A DNA stretch of 64,000 nt from Chordicoccus furentiruminis (GTDB lineage Bacteria > Bacillota > Clostridia > Lachnospirales > Lachnospiraceae). The DNA lies in contig NZ_CP048829.1 in the NCBI RefSeq assembly GCF_019355395.1, forward strand, positions 434,001-498,000, written 5' to 3'. Position 1 is the first letter of the stretch. Every line of letters begins with the position of its first letter. The position numbers and the translations under genes were made by a program. Below, piece after piece: positions 17,354 to 25,810 of the stretch. The notes under the pieces are model-generated. The model did no database searches, was not told the origin of the DNA, and worked only from the letters and a program-made list of their open reading frames with translations.

Positions 17354-19031
17354 ACGAAACTAACCCCAGCCTTTGAGGTACGTCTATATACGCTCTACAG
17401 GCAAAAACAGTCAAGAGATATTTTTAAAGACCATGTTTTACGAAAAATGGGTGCAAAAAGTTAACCTTAACCATTTGCAAGGTTACGGTTTACCATGTAA
17501 GATAAATTTCAGAGAGATGCTTAAGCGGGTACAAGCTTAAATCCCAGTTTGGTGGCTTCGGATTTCAACTTCTGCTTACGTCTCTCTTCTTGATTTTTCT
17601 TTGTTTGCTCATAATGCTCCTCGGAGTATTCCTCTCCACTCGTTAAGAGATTCCAGATAATAACAAGCAACTTCCGTGCAACAGCGATCAATGCCTTTTT
17701 GATTCCTCTGCGTGCTTTGAGCCGGTAAAACCAGTCCCGTAAGAAGAAATTCTTGCACCGTGTAGCCGCCCACGCACATTGCACCATCACGCTTTTAATT
17801 CTTGGATTTCCCTTCGTGAGGCGTGCTGTTTTCTTCTTTTTGGCACTTTCGTTATCTCCCGGACATAACCCAGCCCATTTGACGAGATGTCCTGCAGTTG
17901 GAAACATGGAAAGATCTGTCCCAAGTTCGGAAATAATAATCGTACTCGCACGTCTTTGAACTGCCGGAATGGTTTCAAGCAACTCTAAAGCAGGTTCGTA
18001 TTTTCCAGCGTATTCGGATATGCGGTTTTCGACCTCTTCAATCTCCGAATCGCAGTTTTCTTTTACCTTTACAAGATTCTTGAGAAAAAGTCGATCGTGA
18101 TCGGATAGCTGCCCGGCCACAGCAAGCTGAACATCTTCCATCTTATTCCGGAGAGTACCTTTCAAACATTCATCAACATCTGATGCCGTTAACTTTCCTT
18201 TTTCACAAAGCCTTTTTATCAACTGAATTCCGCTGACTCCGAAGATATCCGTAAGAATCGTTGAAAGTTTAAACCCGCACTGTTGCAGATATTTTTCAAT
18301 CCGGTTTTTATGTCCGACCATTTCTTTTATCAGGATATCCCGGTAGCGTGTCCAGTCTCGCAGCTCTCGGATTTTTTTGGGTGGGATATAACTTGGTGCC
18401 AGGAGACCGGCCCTCAGGAGTGTTGCAATCCAGTGAGCATCTTTTATATCGGTCTTCTTGCCGGGTACATTTTTCATATGGTGCGGATTGGCGACAATGA
18501 TTTTGACATTTTTCTGCTCGTCGTCATCGTAGAGAATTGATTCCAGCACGTTATAAATCGGAAACCAATAGACTCCGGTGCTTTCCATCGCCACATGTCG
18601 ACAGTTGTTCTCAATGATCCATTTCTTGAATTCATCAAGACCATTGAGCAGTGTTGGAAATTCACGGATTTCAGGTTCTGGCTCTTCATCCAGTCTGCCT
18701 TTCAGCAGGCAGGCAACAAGAACTTCCTTGTGAACGTCCAGGCCACAACAGATGTCCAGAAGATTTTGCATAGACGGTCCTCCCTTCAAATGTGTAATTG
18801 ACAGGGCGGATGTACTCCGGTGATATTGAATTATACTACGCGTGCTATTCCTGAAATGCATAGGCAGATCAGGGCGACATGTTCCTGTGCTCCAGAATAC
18901 ATCGAACCATGATCACTCACGATTTCTGAGAATCAGATGTATGTCGATCTTGCCCTGTATTTTCAGTATAGCGGATAAGGGCCACAGTTTCATTCCTACC
19001 TGTGAAAATCCATTTCATTGGTGATCACTCT
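17354..19031 (-). mobile_element. IS110-family element, copy 3
   Basis: Same 1678-bp unit; CT at 17352-17353 and 19030-19031. Left flank GTACATATATA, right flank ACTCGGGGAGAATAGC. Confidence 0.93.
17521..18771 (-). CDS. IS110 transposase, copy 3
   Basis: 416 aa, identical in translation to copy 1; ATG at 18771. Confidence 0.95.
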   Translation of the reverse strand: MQNLLDICCGLDVHKEVLVACLLKGRLDEEPEPEIREFPTLLNGLDEFKKWIIENNCRHVAMESTGVYWFPIYNVLESILYDDDEQKNVKIIVANPHHMKNVPGKKTDIKDAHWIATLLRAGLLAPSYIPPKKIRELRDWTRYRDILIKEMVGHKNRIEKYLQQCGFKLSTILTDIFGVSGIQLIKRLCEKGKLTASDVDECLKGTLRNKMEDVQLAVAGQLSDHDRLFLKNLVKVKENCDSEIEEVENRISEYAGKYEPALELLETIPAVQRRASTIIISELGTDLSMFPTAGHLVKWAGLCPGDNESAKKKKTARLTKGNPRIKSVMVQCAWAATRCKNFFLRDWFYRLKARRGIKKALIAVARKLLVIIWNLLTSGEEYSEEHYEQTKKNQEERRKQKLKSEATKLGFKLVPA

Positions 19032-19054
19032 ACTCGGGGAGAATAGCAAGTTAT
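19032..19054 (-). promoter_or_regulatory. upstream half of phage promoter element (IS110 copy 3)
   Basis: Minus strand ATAACTTGCTATTCTCCCCG then AGT before the IS; the -10-like half with TATATATGTACATGCCG is at 17337-17353. Drives the 154-aa and 67-aa genes. Confidence 0.6.
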
Positions 19055-19124
19055 ATTTTCCGGTATTCCCAGAAAATATGTGACAATCTTCACCGCCCAA
19101 ATTTGTCTACATTACGCCATGCCA

Positions 19125-19607
19125 TTAGCCTTCCCATGGGCCTTCACCACACTCCGGCCCGGCAATCGCAGCCCACTGTGTGAGCGGCATCCGTTCCATG
19201 ATTCCGGCATCCTCCAGAGCCTCCCTCATCCCATCTTCATCACAGATCATGATGCCTGCCCTGCGGCTCAGCGCATGACGGGAAGAGGCTCCGTCCATCC
19301 GGCATCCACACCTGGGGCATCTGGCGTTCTCCTTGGGCTGGCGCTTCCCGTACCATTCCAGGGTGATCTTCGCTTCATCGTCGGTCCTGACCTTATGGCA
19401 GCGATCCGCTCCGAAGGCAATCGAGAGGCCGCTTCCGCAATCCCAGGCGCACAGGATGTTCCCGGCGTCGTCCACGCCTTGGCAGGTCGCCTGGGCACCG
19501 ACCGGGATCTTGGTGTAGGGATCATCCATCTCGTCCAGGACGATACGGCAGCCGACCGGGTATTCCCGGTGCAGCCGTTCGACCGTTTCTCTGCTGGGAA
19601 AGTTCAT
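19125..19607 (-). CDS. DUF4314-domain protein with zinc-ribbon-like tail
   Basis: 160 aa. Residues 1 to about 70 match DUF4314 (FPSRETVERLHREYPVGCRI, then QATCQGVDDAGNILCAWDCG with a GSGLSI strand), a small SH3-like beta domain common in Firmicute phages and conjugative elements. A CPRCGCRM motif follows, a probable metal-binding knuckle. Last gene of the amidoligase operon, overlapping the preceding cyclotransferase gene by 4 bp. Function unknown. Confidence 0.75.
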   Translation of the reverse strand: MNFPSRETVERLHREYPVGCRIVLDEMDDPYTKIPVGAQATCQGVDDAGNILCAWDCGSGLSIAFGADRCHKVRTDDEAKITLEWYGKRQPKENARCPRCGCRMDGASSRHALSRRAGIMICDEDGMREALEDAGIMERMPLTQWAAIAGPECGEGPWEG

Positions 19608-20050
19608 CGCTCCGCCTCCTCCGCTTCCTTCATGGCAAGCTCCAGCTGATACAGGTTGAATCCGAATCGCCGGTAGCCTTCTTCCAGTGTGTCCAGGTAG
19701 CCTCTGTAAGGAACTCGGGTGTCGTGTCCCTCCTCCATCAGGTAGACCATGGCTGTGACTTCCTGCGGGTTTTTCCCGTCAAGGTCCGTCATGGTCACGG
19801 TCATATCTCGCTTATAGTAGTAGGTCGGGTACCCTTCATACAGGTCCAGGTTCTTTTCATCGAGTTCTGAGATTACCCAGATCAGGACCGGCACCACTCT
19901 GCCCGCTGCGGGCTCAATGGTCGCATGGGTCCGAAAGACCAGCTTCCAGTCCTGAATGGCTGCCATGCCGATAATCCTGGCGTCCGGACACCGGTGCGCC
20001 ATTTGCCTGACGGAAAGGTTGCTCCCGTAGGCTATGTACTTCTTACTCAT
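19604..20050 (-). CDS. gamma-glutamylcyclotransferase-like protein 1
   Basis: 148 aa from the ATG at 20050 (MSKKYIAYGSNLSVRQM), with GAGGAGG upstream. GGCT/AIG2-like fold: the YGSNL substrate loop at residues 7-11 and the YEGYPTYYYKR block carrying the likely catalytic Glu. These enzymes release 5-oxoproline from gamma-glutamyl peptides or amines. It overlaps a second, diverged paralogue and lies in the same operon as an amidoligase, the pairing predicted for phage-encoded gamma-glutamyl ligation and removal. Confidence 0.85.
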   Translation of the reverse strand: MSKKYIAYGSNLSVRQMAHRCPDARIIGMAAIQDWKLVFRTHATIEPAAGRVVPVLIWVISELDEKNLDLYEGYPTYYYKRDMTVTMTDLDGKNPQEVTAMVYLMEEGHDTRVPYRGYLDTLEEGYRRFGFNLYQLELAMKEAEEAER

Positions 20051-20600
20051 GATCGTCCTCCTCACCGTAATATTCTGCCAGCCAAAGGGCTGCTGCGTCT
20101 CTTCCGATGCTGTCCTCCATCGCCTTTTTCAGGATGCTCTTTTCAAAGCCCCATCGCTCGTATCCGCGATCCAGCAGGTCGAAGTAATCCTCGCACGGCT
20201 CTCCAAGCATCCGGTATTCATGCAGGATGTAGCCGATGCAGTTTCGCCGAAGCTTTTTCTTCCTGCCGTTCAGTCCCCACACGGGAAGCAGGAAATCCCG
20301 CTTGTAGTAATACTTGGGATATCCTTCAAACCGATCCAGCTTCAGCTCGTCCTCCGCCGTGATCCGGTAGATCACCACCGGCACACAGCCGTTGGCGTCC
20401 TGTTCGATGGTCGCATAAGCACCCGTCATGCTCTGCTTGAACAGCAGCCTGTATCCGCCGATGACTGAAGTGCCAAACACCTCGGCGCTGGGACAGCGCT
20501 TTTTCATCCTGGCCTCATCCAGGTTGCTGCCATAAGCAATGCAGAAGACCTCGTTGTCTTCCTGTCGGATCAGCTGGAAGCCTTTCCAGAAGTCATTCAT
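20043..20600 (-). CDS. gamma-glutamylcyclotransferase-like protein 2
   Basis: 185 aa. The first 14 residues precede a GGCT domain with FCIAYGSNLDEARM and FEGYPKYYYKRDFLL (catalytic Glu region). It is longer than paralogue 1, with an insert (GLNGRKKKLRRN) and extra C-terminal helices (IGRDAAALWLAEYYG). Its stop overlaps the start of paralogue 1 and its start overlaps the stop of the DpnD-like gene, so translation is coupled across all three. Confidence 0.85.
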   Translation of the reverse strand: MNDFWKGFQLIRQEDNEVFCIAYGSNLDEARMKKRCPSAEVFGTSVIGGYRLLFKQSMTGAYATIEQDANGCVPVVIYRITAEDELKLDRFEGYPKYYYKRDFLLPVWGLNGRKKKLRRNCIGYILHEYRMLGEPCEDYFDLLDRGYERWGFEKSILKKAMEDSIGRDAAALWLAEYYGEEDDHE

Positions 20601-20829
20601 CGCCGCCAGCGCCTTTGCTCTCGATGCGGCCTAAGTCCTTGTCACCCGGATCGCCGTCCGTTTCGCCCTGAACATGGAACTCCACGCCCTGGAAATCATC
20701 GGCACCTAGGGTGTACTCCGCGTTCTTCCAGGCATCGGACACGCGCCTATGGGCTTCTTGCTCAGACTCTGCACCGACGATCACGGCTTTCTGCAGGGTC
20801 TCCGTAATCAGAACCTTGTATTCTTTCAT
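20593..20829 (-). CDS. DpnD/PcfM-like small protein
   Basis: 78 aa. The first 50 residues resemble the DpnD/PcfM C-terminal domain (ITETLQKAVIVGAESEQEAHRRV, then an LGADDFQGVEF motif), found in restriction cassettes, conjugative plasmids and phages with unknown function. A Gly/Asp/Glu-rich tail follows. It lies between the amidoligase and cyclotransferase genes in one operon. Confidence 0.7.
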   Translation of the reverse strand: MKEYKVLITETLQKAVIVGAESEQEAHRRVSDAWKNAEYTLGADDFQGVEFHVQGETDGDPGDKDLGRIESKGAGGDE

Positions 20830-20895
20830 GGCCTGTCGCCTCCTTTCACTGCCTTAAGCCGGGGCTCCCCGGCGAAAGGCTTCTTGTTTTCCGGT

Positions 20896-21855
20896 TCAGC
20901 AGGCGGCCTGTCTCCAGGCTGCGTTGCCGTCCATGTTCTTCAGGAGGATCTCCCTGGCCGTCTCGAACTCGTCTCCGATGAAGCCGAGGCGGAGCATCCA
21001 GCAGCGGAAGGCGTATTTCTCGTTTTCGGTCTGCTGGGGCTTGGGGCTGGCGTAGGCGATCTCCTTGGCCAGTTCGCTCATGGCCAGGCAAAGCTGGATG
21101 TAAGCCTTCATCTCACCTGCGTGAATGCCGCCGCGCTTGCCGTCGTGCGGGTCGGAAAACTGGAAGAGGCGGAATTCAATGGTCCCCTTCGTGAAGCTCG
21201 CGTGGAGGTTCAGCATGTGGTACCGGCTGTCGTTGTAATGCTGGTTCCTGCCGTAGCTGGCGTGGTTGCCTTCGTACCAGCAATCCGCTAGGCGCTGCAT
21301 GGTCTGGGGCTTCTGGCGGTTGACCCTGGCCAGGAAGTCGGGGTTGACCACCTTGCAGTAGTGTCCGGTGCGGCCCTGATCAATCTTGATCGCCCGTCCG
21401 ATCTGGGTCTCATGTGCGGCCATGATGTTCACCAGGTTCCGCAAGGTCTTGGCGTTGTGGTCTCTGCCGTCCAGGCCTTTGAGGCCGATATGAATGTGTA
21501 CCCCGCAGCCTCTGGAGGGGCTGCTCTTCATTCCGGCGTGGCGGAGCTTCCGGAGGAGTTCCTGGAAGGTTTCCATGTCCGTGTAGGTCAGGATCGGGGT
21601 GACCAGTTCGCACTTTTCATCGTCCGGTCCGCTGATGCTCACGTCCCGCTGGAATTTCCATTCCCGGCCCTGTGCATCCCAGGCGCTCCAGGTCATGTAC
21701 CCGTTCCGGCTGGCCGTGTATTCGTAGCGGCCGGTGCCGAAGTACTCAGCAGCTACCCTGGCTGCGTTCTGGCGGGTGATGTTGTTTCCCTCAACCTCTA
21801 CTCCGAAGGTCTGGGCTTTCATGTTCTCGATCTGGCGGGCGGTTTTCTCTGTCAT
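20896..21855 (-). CDS. putative amidoligase (glutamine synthetase-like)
   Basis: 319 aa. Amidoligase family (PF12224) features: N-terminal QTFGVEVEGNNI (metal-binding Glu residues), SRGCGVHIHIGLKG, and NLHASFTKGTIEFRLFQFS with the Glu-Phe-Arg motif. It is predicted to form an amide bond to a glutamate side chain using ATP. The last about 40 residues contain YAFRxWxLRxGxxGDEF, a module also present at the C-terminus of the 313-aa protein encoded upstream. First gene of the operon; its promoter is occupied by IS110 copies 4-6. Confidence 0.87.
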   Translation of the reverse strand: MTEKTARQIENMKAQTFGVEVEGNNITRQNAARVAAEYFGTGRYEYTASRNGYMTWSAWDAQGREWKFQRDVSISGPDDEKCELVTPILTYTDMETFQELLRKLRHAGMKSSPSRGCGVHIHIGLKGLDGRDHNAKTLRNLVNIMAAHETQIGRAIKIDQGRTGHYCKVVNPDFLARVNRQKPQTMQRLADCWYEGNHASYGRNQHYNDSRYHMLNLHASFTKGTIEFRLFQFSDPHDGKRGGIHAGEMKAYIQLCLAMSELAKEIAYASPKPQQTENEKYAFRCWMLRLGFIGDEFETAREILLKNMDGNAAWRQAAC

Positions 21856-21917
21856 GGTGTTTATCTCCTTTCGGCTCTGCCGTGTGTGTTTTCCCTTTCG
21901 GTGTGTACATATATACT

Positions 21918-23595
21918 ACGAAACTAACCCCAGCCTTTGAGGTACGTCTATATACGCTCTACAGGCAAAAACAGTCAAGAGATATTTTTAAAGACCATGT
22001 TTTACGAAAAATGGGTGCAAAAAGTTAACCTTAACCATTTGCAAGGTTACGGTTTACCATGTAAGATAAATTTCAGAGAGATGCTTAAGCGGGTACAAGC
22101 TTAAATCCCAGTTTGGTGGCTTCGGATTTCAACTTCTGCTTACGTCTCTCTTCTTGATTTTTCTTTGTTTGCTCATAATGCTCCTCGGAGTATTCCTCTC
22201 CACTCGTTAAGAGATTCCAGATAATAACAAGCAACTTCCGTGCAACAGCGATCAATGCCTTTTTGATTCCTCTGCGTGCTTTGAGCCGGTAAAACCAGTC
22301 CCGTAAGAAGAAATTCTTGCACCGTGTAGCCGCCCACGCACATTGCACCATCACGCTTTTAATTCTTGGATTTCCCTTCGTGAGGCGTGCTGTTTTCTTC
22401 TTTTTGGCACTTTCGTTATCTCCCGGACATAACCCAGCCCATTTGACGAGATGTCCTGCAGTTGGAAACATGGAAAGATCTGTCCCAAGTTCGGAAATAA
22501 TAATCGTACTCGCACGTCTTTGAACTGCCGGAATGGTTTCAAGCAACTCTAAAGCAGGTTCGTATTTTCCAGCGTATTCGGATATGCGGTTTTCGACCTC
22601 TTCAATCTCCGAATCGCAGTTTTCTTTTACCTTTACAAGATTCTTGAGAAAAAGTCGATCGTGATCGGATAGCTGCCCGGCCACAGCAAGCTGAACATCT
22701 TCCATCTTATTCCGGAGAGTACCTTTCAAACATTCATCAACATCTGATGCCGTTAACTTTCCTTTTTCACAAAGCCTTTTTATCAACTGAATTCCGCTGA
22801 CTCCGAAGATATCCGTAAGAATCGTTGAAAGTTTAAACCCGCACTGTTGCAGATATTTTTCAATCCGGTTTTTATGTCCGACCATTTCTTTTATCAGGAT
22901 ATCCCGGTAGCGTGTCCAGTCTCGCAGCTCTCGGATTTTTTTGGGTGGGATATAACTTGGTGCCAGGAGACCGGCCCTCAGGAGTGTTGCAATCCAGTGA
23001 GCATCTTTTATATCGGTCTTCTTGCCGGGTACATTTTTCATATGGTGCGGATTGGCGACAATGATTTTGACATTTTTCTGCTCGTCGTCATCGTAGAGAA
23101 TTGATTCCAGCACGTTATAAATCGGAAACCAATAGACTCCGGTGCTTTCCATCGCCACATGTCGACAGTTGTTCTCAATGATCCATTTCTTGAATTCATC
23201 AAGACCATTGAGCAGTGTTGGAAATTCACGGATTTCAGGTTCTGGCTCTTCATCCAGTCTGCCTTTCAGCAGGCAGGCAACAAGAACTTCCTTGTGAACG
23301 TCCAGGCCACAACAGATGTCCAGAAGATTTTGCATAGACGGTCCTCCCTTCAAATGTGTAATTGACAGGGCGGATGTACTCCGGTGATATTGAATTATAC
23401 TACGCGTGCTATTCCTGAAATGCATAGGCAGATCAGGGCGACATGTTCCTGTGCTCCAGAATACATCGAACCATGATCACTCACGATTTCTGAGAATCAG
23501 ATGTATGTCGATCTTGCCCTGTATTTTCAGTATAGCGGATAAGGGCCACAGTTTCATTCCTACCTGTGAAAATCCATTTCATTGGTGATCACTCT
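21918..23595 (-). mobile_element. IS110-family element, copy 4
   Basis: Same 1678-bp unit; CT at 21916-21917 and 23594-23595. Its left flank is the -10-like half of the amidoligase promoter element. On the right only 26 bp separate it from copy 5. Confidence 0.93.
22085..23335 (-). CDS. IS110 transposase, copy 4
   Basis: 416 aa, identical in translation to copy 1; ATG at 23335. Confidence 0.95.
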   Translation of the reverse strand: MQNLLDICCGLDVHKEVLVACLLKGRLDEEPEPEIREFPTLLNGLDEFKKWIIENNCRHVAMESTGVYWFPIYNVLESILYDDDEQKNVKIIVANPHHMKNVPGKKTDIKDAHWIATLLRAGLLAPSYIPPKKIRELRDWTRYRDILIKEMVGHKNRIEKYLQQCGFKLSTILTDIFGVSGIQLIKRLCEKGKLTASDVDECLKGTLRNKMEDVQLAVAGQLSDHDRLFLKNLVKVKENCDSEIEEVENRISEYAGKYEPALELLETIPAVQRRASTIIISELGTDLSMFPTAGHLVKWAGLCPGDNESAKKKKTARLTKGNPRIKSVMVQCAWAATRCKNFFLRDWFYRLKARRGIKKALIAVARKLLVIIWNLLTSGEEYSEEHYEQTKKNQEERRKQKLKSEATKLGFKLVPA

Positions 23596-23621
23596 GAAAG
23601 GAGATAATAGCAAGTTATACT
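23596..23621. other. 26-bp remnant between IS110 copies 4 and 5
   Basis: GAAAGGAGATAATAGCAAGT then TATACT. Its first 23 bp equal the right flanks of copies 5 and 6 (25300-25322 and 27489-27511), so it is a truncated third copy of the same promoter flank. Confidence 0.85.
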
Positions 23622-25299
23622 ACGAAACTAACCCCAGCCTTTGAGGTACGTCTATATACGCTCTACAGGCAAAAACAGTCAAGAGATATTTTTAAAGACC
23701 ATGTTTTACGAAAAATGGGTGCAAAAAGTTAACCTTAACCATTTGCAAGGTTACGGTTTACCATGTAAGATAAATTTCAGAGAGATGCTTAAGCGGGTAC
23801 AAGCTTAAATCCCAGTTTGGTGGCTTCGGATTTCAACTTCTGCTTACGTCTCTCTTCTTGATTTTTCTTTGTTTGCTCATAATGCTCCTCGGAGTATTCC
23901 TCTCCACTCGTTAAGAGATTCCAGATAATAACAAGCAACTTCCGTGCAACAGCGATCAATGCCTTTTTGATTCCTCTGCGTGCTTTGAGCCGGTAAAACC
24001 AGTCCCGTAAGAAGAAATTCTTGCACCGTGTAGCCGCCCACGCACATTGCACCATCACGCTTTTAATTCTTGGATTTCCCTTCGTGAGGCGTGCTGTTTT
24101 CTTCTTTTTGGCACTTTCGTTATCTCCCGGACATAACCCAGCCCATTTGACGAGATGTCCTGCAGTTGGAAACATGGAAAGATCTGTCCCAAGTTCGGAA
24201 ATAATAATCGTACTCGCACGTCTTTGAACTGCCGGAATGGTTTCAAGCAACTCTAAAGCAGGTTCGTATTTTCCAGCGTATTCGGATATGCGGTTTTCGA
24301 CCTCTTCAATCTCCGAATCGCAGTTTTCTTTTACCTTTACAAGATTCTTGAGAAAAAGTCGATCGTGATCGGATAGCTGCCCGGCCACAGCAAGCTGAAC
24401 ATCTTCCATCTTATTCCGGAGAGTACCTTTCAAACATTCATCAACATCTGATGCCGTTAACTTTCCTTTTTCACAAAGCCTTTTTATCAACTGAATTCCG
24501 CTGACTCCGAAGATATCCGTAAGAATCGTTGAAAGTTTAAACCCGCACTGTTGCAGATATTTTTCAATCCGGTTTTTATGTCCGACCATTTCTTTTATCA
24601 GGATATCCCGGTAGCGTGTCCAGTCTCGCAGCTCTCGGATTTTTTTGGGTGGGATATAACTTGGTGCCAGGAGACCGGCCCTCAGGAGTGTTGCAATCCA
24701 GTGAGCATCTTTTATATCGGTCTTCTTGCCGGGTACATTTTTCATATGGTGCGGATTGGCGACAATGATTTTGACATTTTTCTGCTCGTCGTCATCGTAG
24801 AGAATTGATTCCAGCACGTTATAAATCGGAAACCAATAGACTCCGGTGCTTTCCATCGCCACATGTCGACAGTTGTTCTCAATGATCCATTTCTTGAATT
24901 CATCAAGACCATTGAGCAGTGTTGGAAATTCACGGATTTCAGGTTCTGGCTCTTCATCCAGTCTGCCTTTCAGCAGGCAGGCAACAAGAACTTCCTTGTG
25001 AACGTCCAGGCCACAACAGATGTCCAGAAGATTTTGCATAGACGGTCCTCCCTTCAAATGTGTAATTGACAGGGCGGATGTACTCCGGTGATATTGAATT
25101 ATACTACGCGTGCTATTCCTGAAATGCATAGGCAGATCAGGGCGACATGTTCCTGTGCTCCAGAATACATCGAACCATGATCACTCACGATTTCTGAGAA
25201 TCAGATGTATGTCGATCTTGCCCTGTATTTTCAGTATAGCGGATAAGGGCCACAGTTTCATTCCTACCTGTGAAAATCCATTTCATTGGTGATCACTCT
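23622..25299 (-). mobile_element. IS110-family element, copy 5
   Basis: Same 1678-bp unit; CT at 23620-23621 and 25298-25299. With the 508 bp to its right it forms a tandem duplicate of copy 6 plus 27489-27996. Confidence 0.93.
23789..25039 (-). CDS. IS110 transposase, copy 5
   Basis: 416 aa, identical in translation to copy 1; ATG at 25039. Confidence 0.95.
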   Translation of the reverse strand: MQNLLDICCGLDVHKEVLVACLLKGRLDEEPEPEIREFPTLLNGLDEFKKWIIENNCRHVAMESTGVYWFPIYNVLESILYDDDEQKNVKIIVANPHHMKNVPGKKTDIKDAHWIATLLRAGLLAPSYIPPKKIRELRDWTRYRDILIKEMVGHKNRIEKYLQQCGFKLSTILTDIFGVSGIQLIKRLCEKGKLTASDVDECLKGTLRNKMEDVQLAVAGQLSDHDRLFLKNLVKVKENCDSEIEEVENRISEYAGKYEPALELLETIPAVQRRASTIIISELGTDLSMFPTAGHLVKWAGLCPGDNESAKKKKTARLTKGNPRIKSVMVQCAWAATRCKNFFLRDWFYRLKARRGIKKALIAVARKLLVIIWNLLTSGEEYSEEHYEQTKKNQEERRKQKLKSEATKLGFKLVPA

Positions 25300-25807
25300 G
25301 AAAGGAGATAATAGCAAGTTATTTATTCAGAGAAATCGGCTATTTATCTGACAATTATCAGGGCTTATTTTGCCCCGGAAATTGGTACATTTACACCGCA
25401 TCCGGCTGGGTTTCCACTGTCGGTTCCACCGCCTGGGAAGCTGCTTTTTCTGCCCTCAGCTCCTCGCGTTTTTCCTTCTGCCGGGCTTTCCATCTCGCTT
25501 CTTCTTCCTTGGTGCGGAAAGCTGTGTGTCCGGAGAGGTTCTCCATCAGGATTTTGCGGCTGGTTTTGAACTCGTCCCCGTTCATGCCGATGCGCAGGAG
25601 CCAGATCCGGAAGGCGTATCGCTCATTGTCGTCATTGACCACCTTTGCCTGAATCCGCTTCTGTTCCAGCGCATGCTTGTTCATGAGGCAGGCGATCTGC
25701 TGGAAGGCTTTGTTCCGGTCTGCATCTTCTGTCAGAGGAAAGCCCGTGAAGCTCACTTTATCCCCTTCAAAGGAGAGTCCGGTCAGGCCACCCTGTTCCT
25801 TTACCAT
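25300..25807. repeat. 508-bp duplicated segment, copy 1
   Basis: Appears identical to 27489-27996. It contains the promoter flank and the 3' part of the 313-aa gene, ending at CTTTACCAT, where IS110 copy 6 begins (ACTACG). Created by tandem duplication of IS110 plus flank. Confidence 0.92.
25391..25807 (-). pseudogene. 3' fragment of the 313-aa phage gene
   Basis: Encodes the C-terminal 138 residues (MVKEQGGLTG to VETQPDAV) of the intact gene at 27580-28521, cut at its 5' side by IS110 copy 6. It includes the YAFRxWxLRxGxxGDEF module. There is no promoter of its own and it is probably not functional. Confidence 0.9.
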
Positions 25808-25810
25808 ACT

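Noticed and set aside
23336-23593. Outward promoter at the IS110 ends that would rescue the interrupted phage genes
   Set aside because: The element end next to each TATATA box has no good -35 hexamer at 17 bp (sequence around AAAGGCTGGGG), so no hybrid promoter can be supported.
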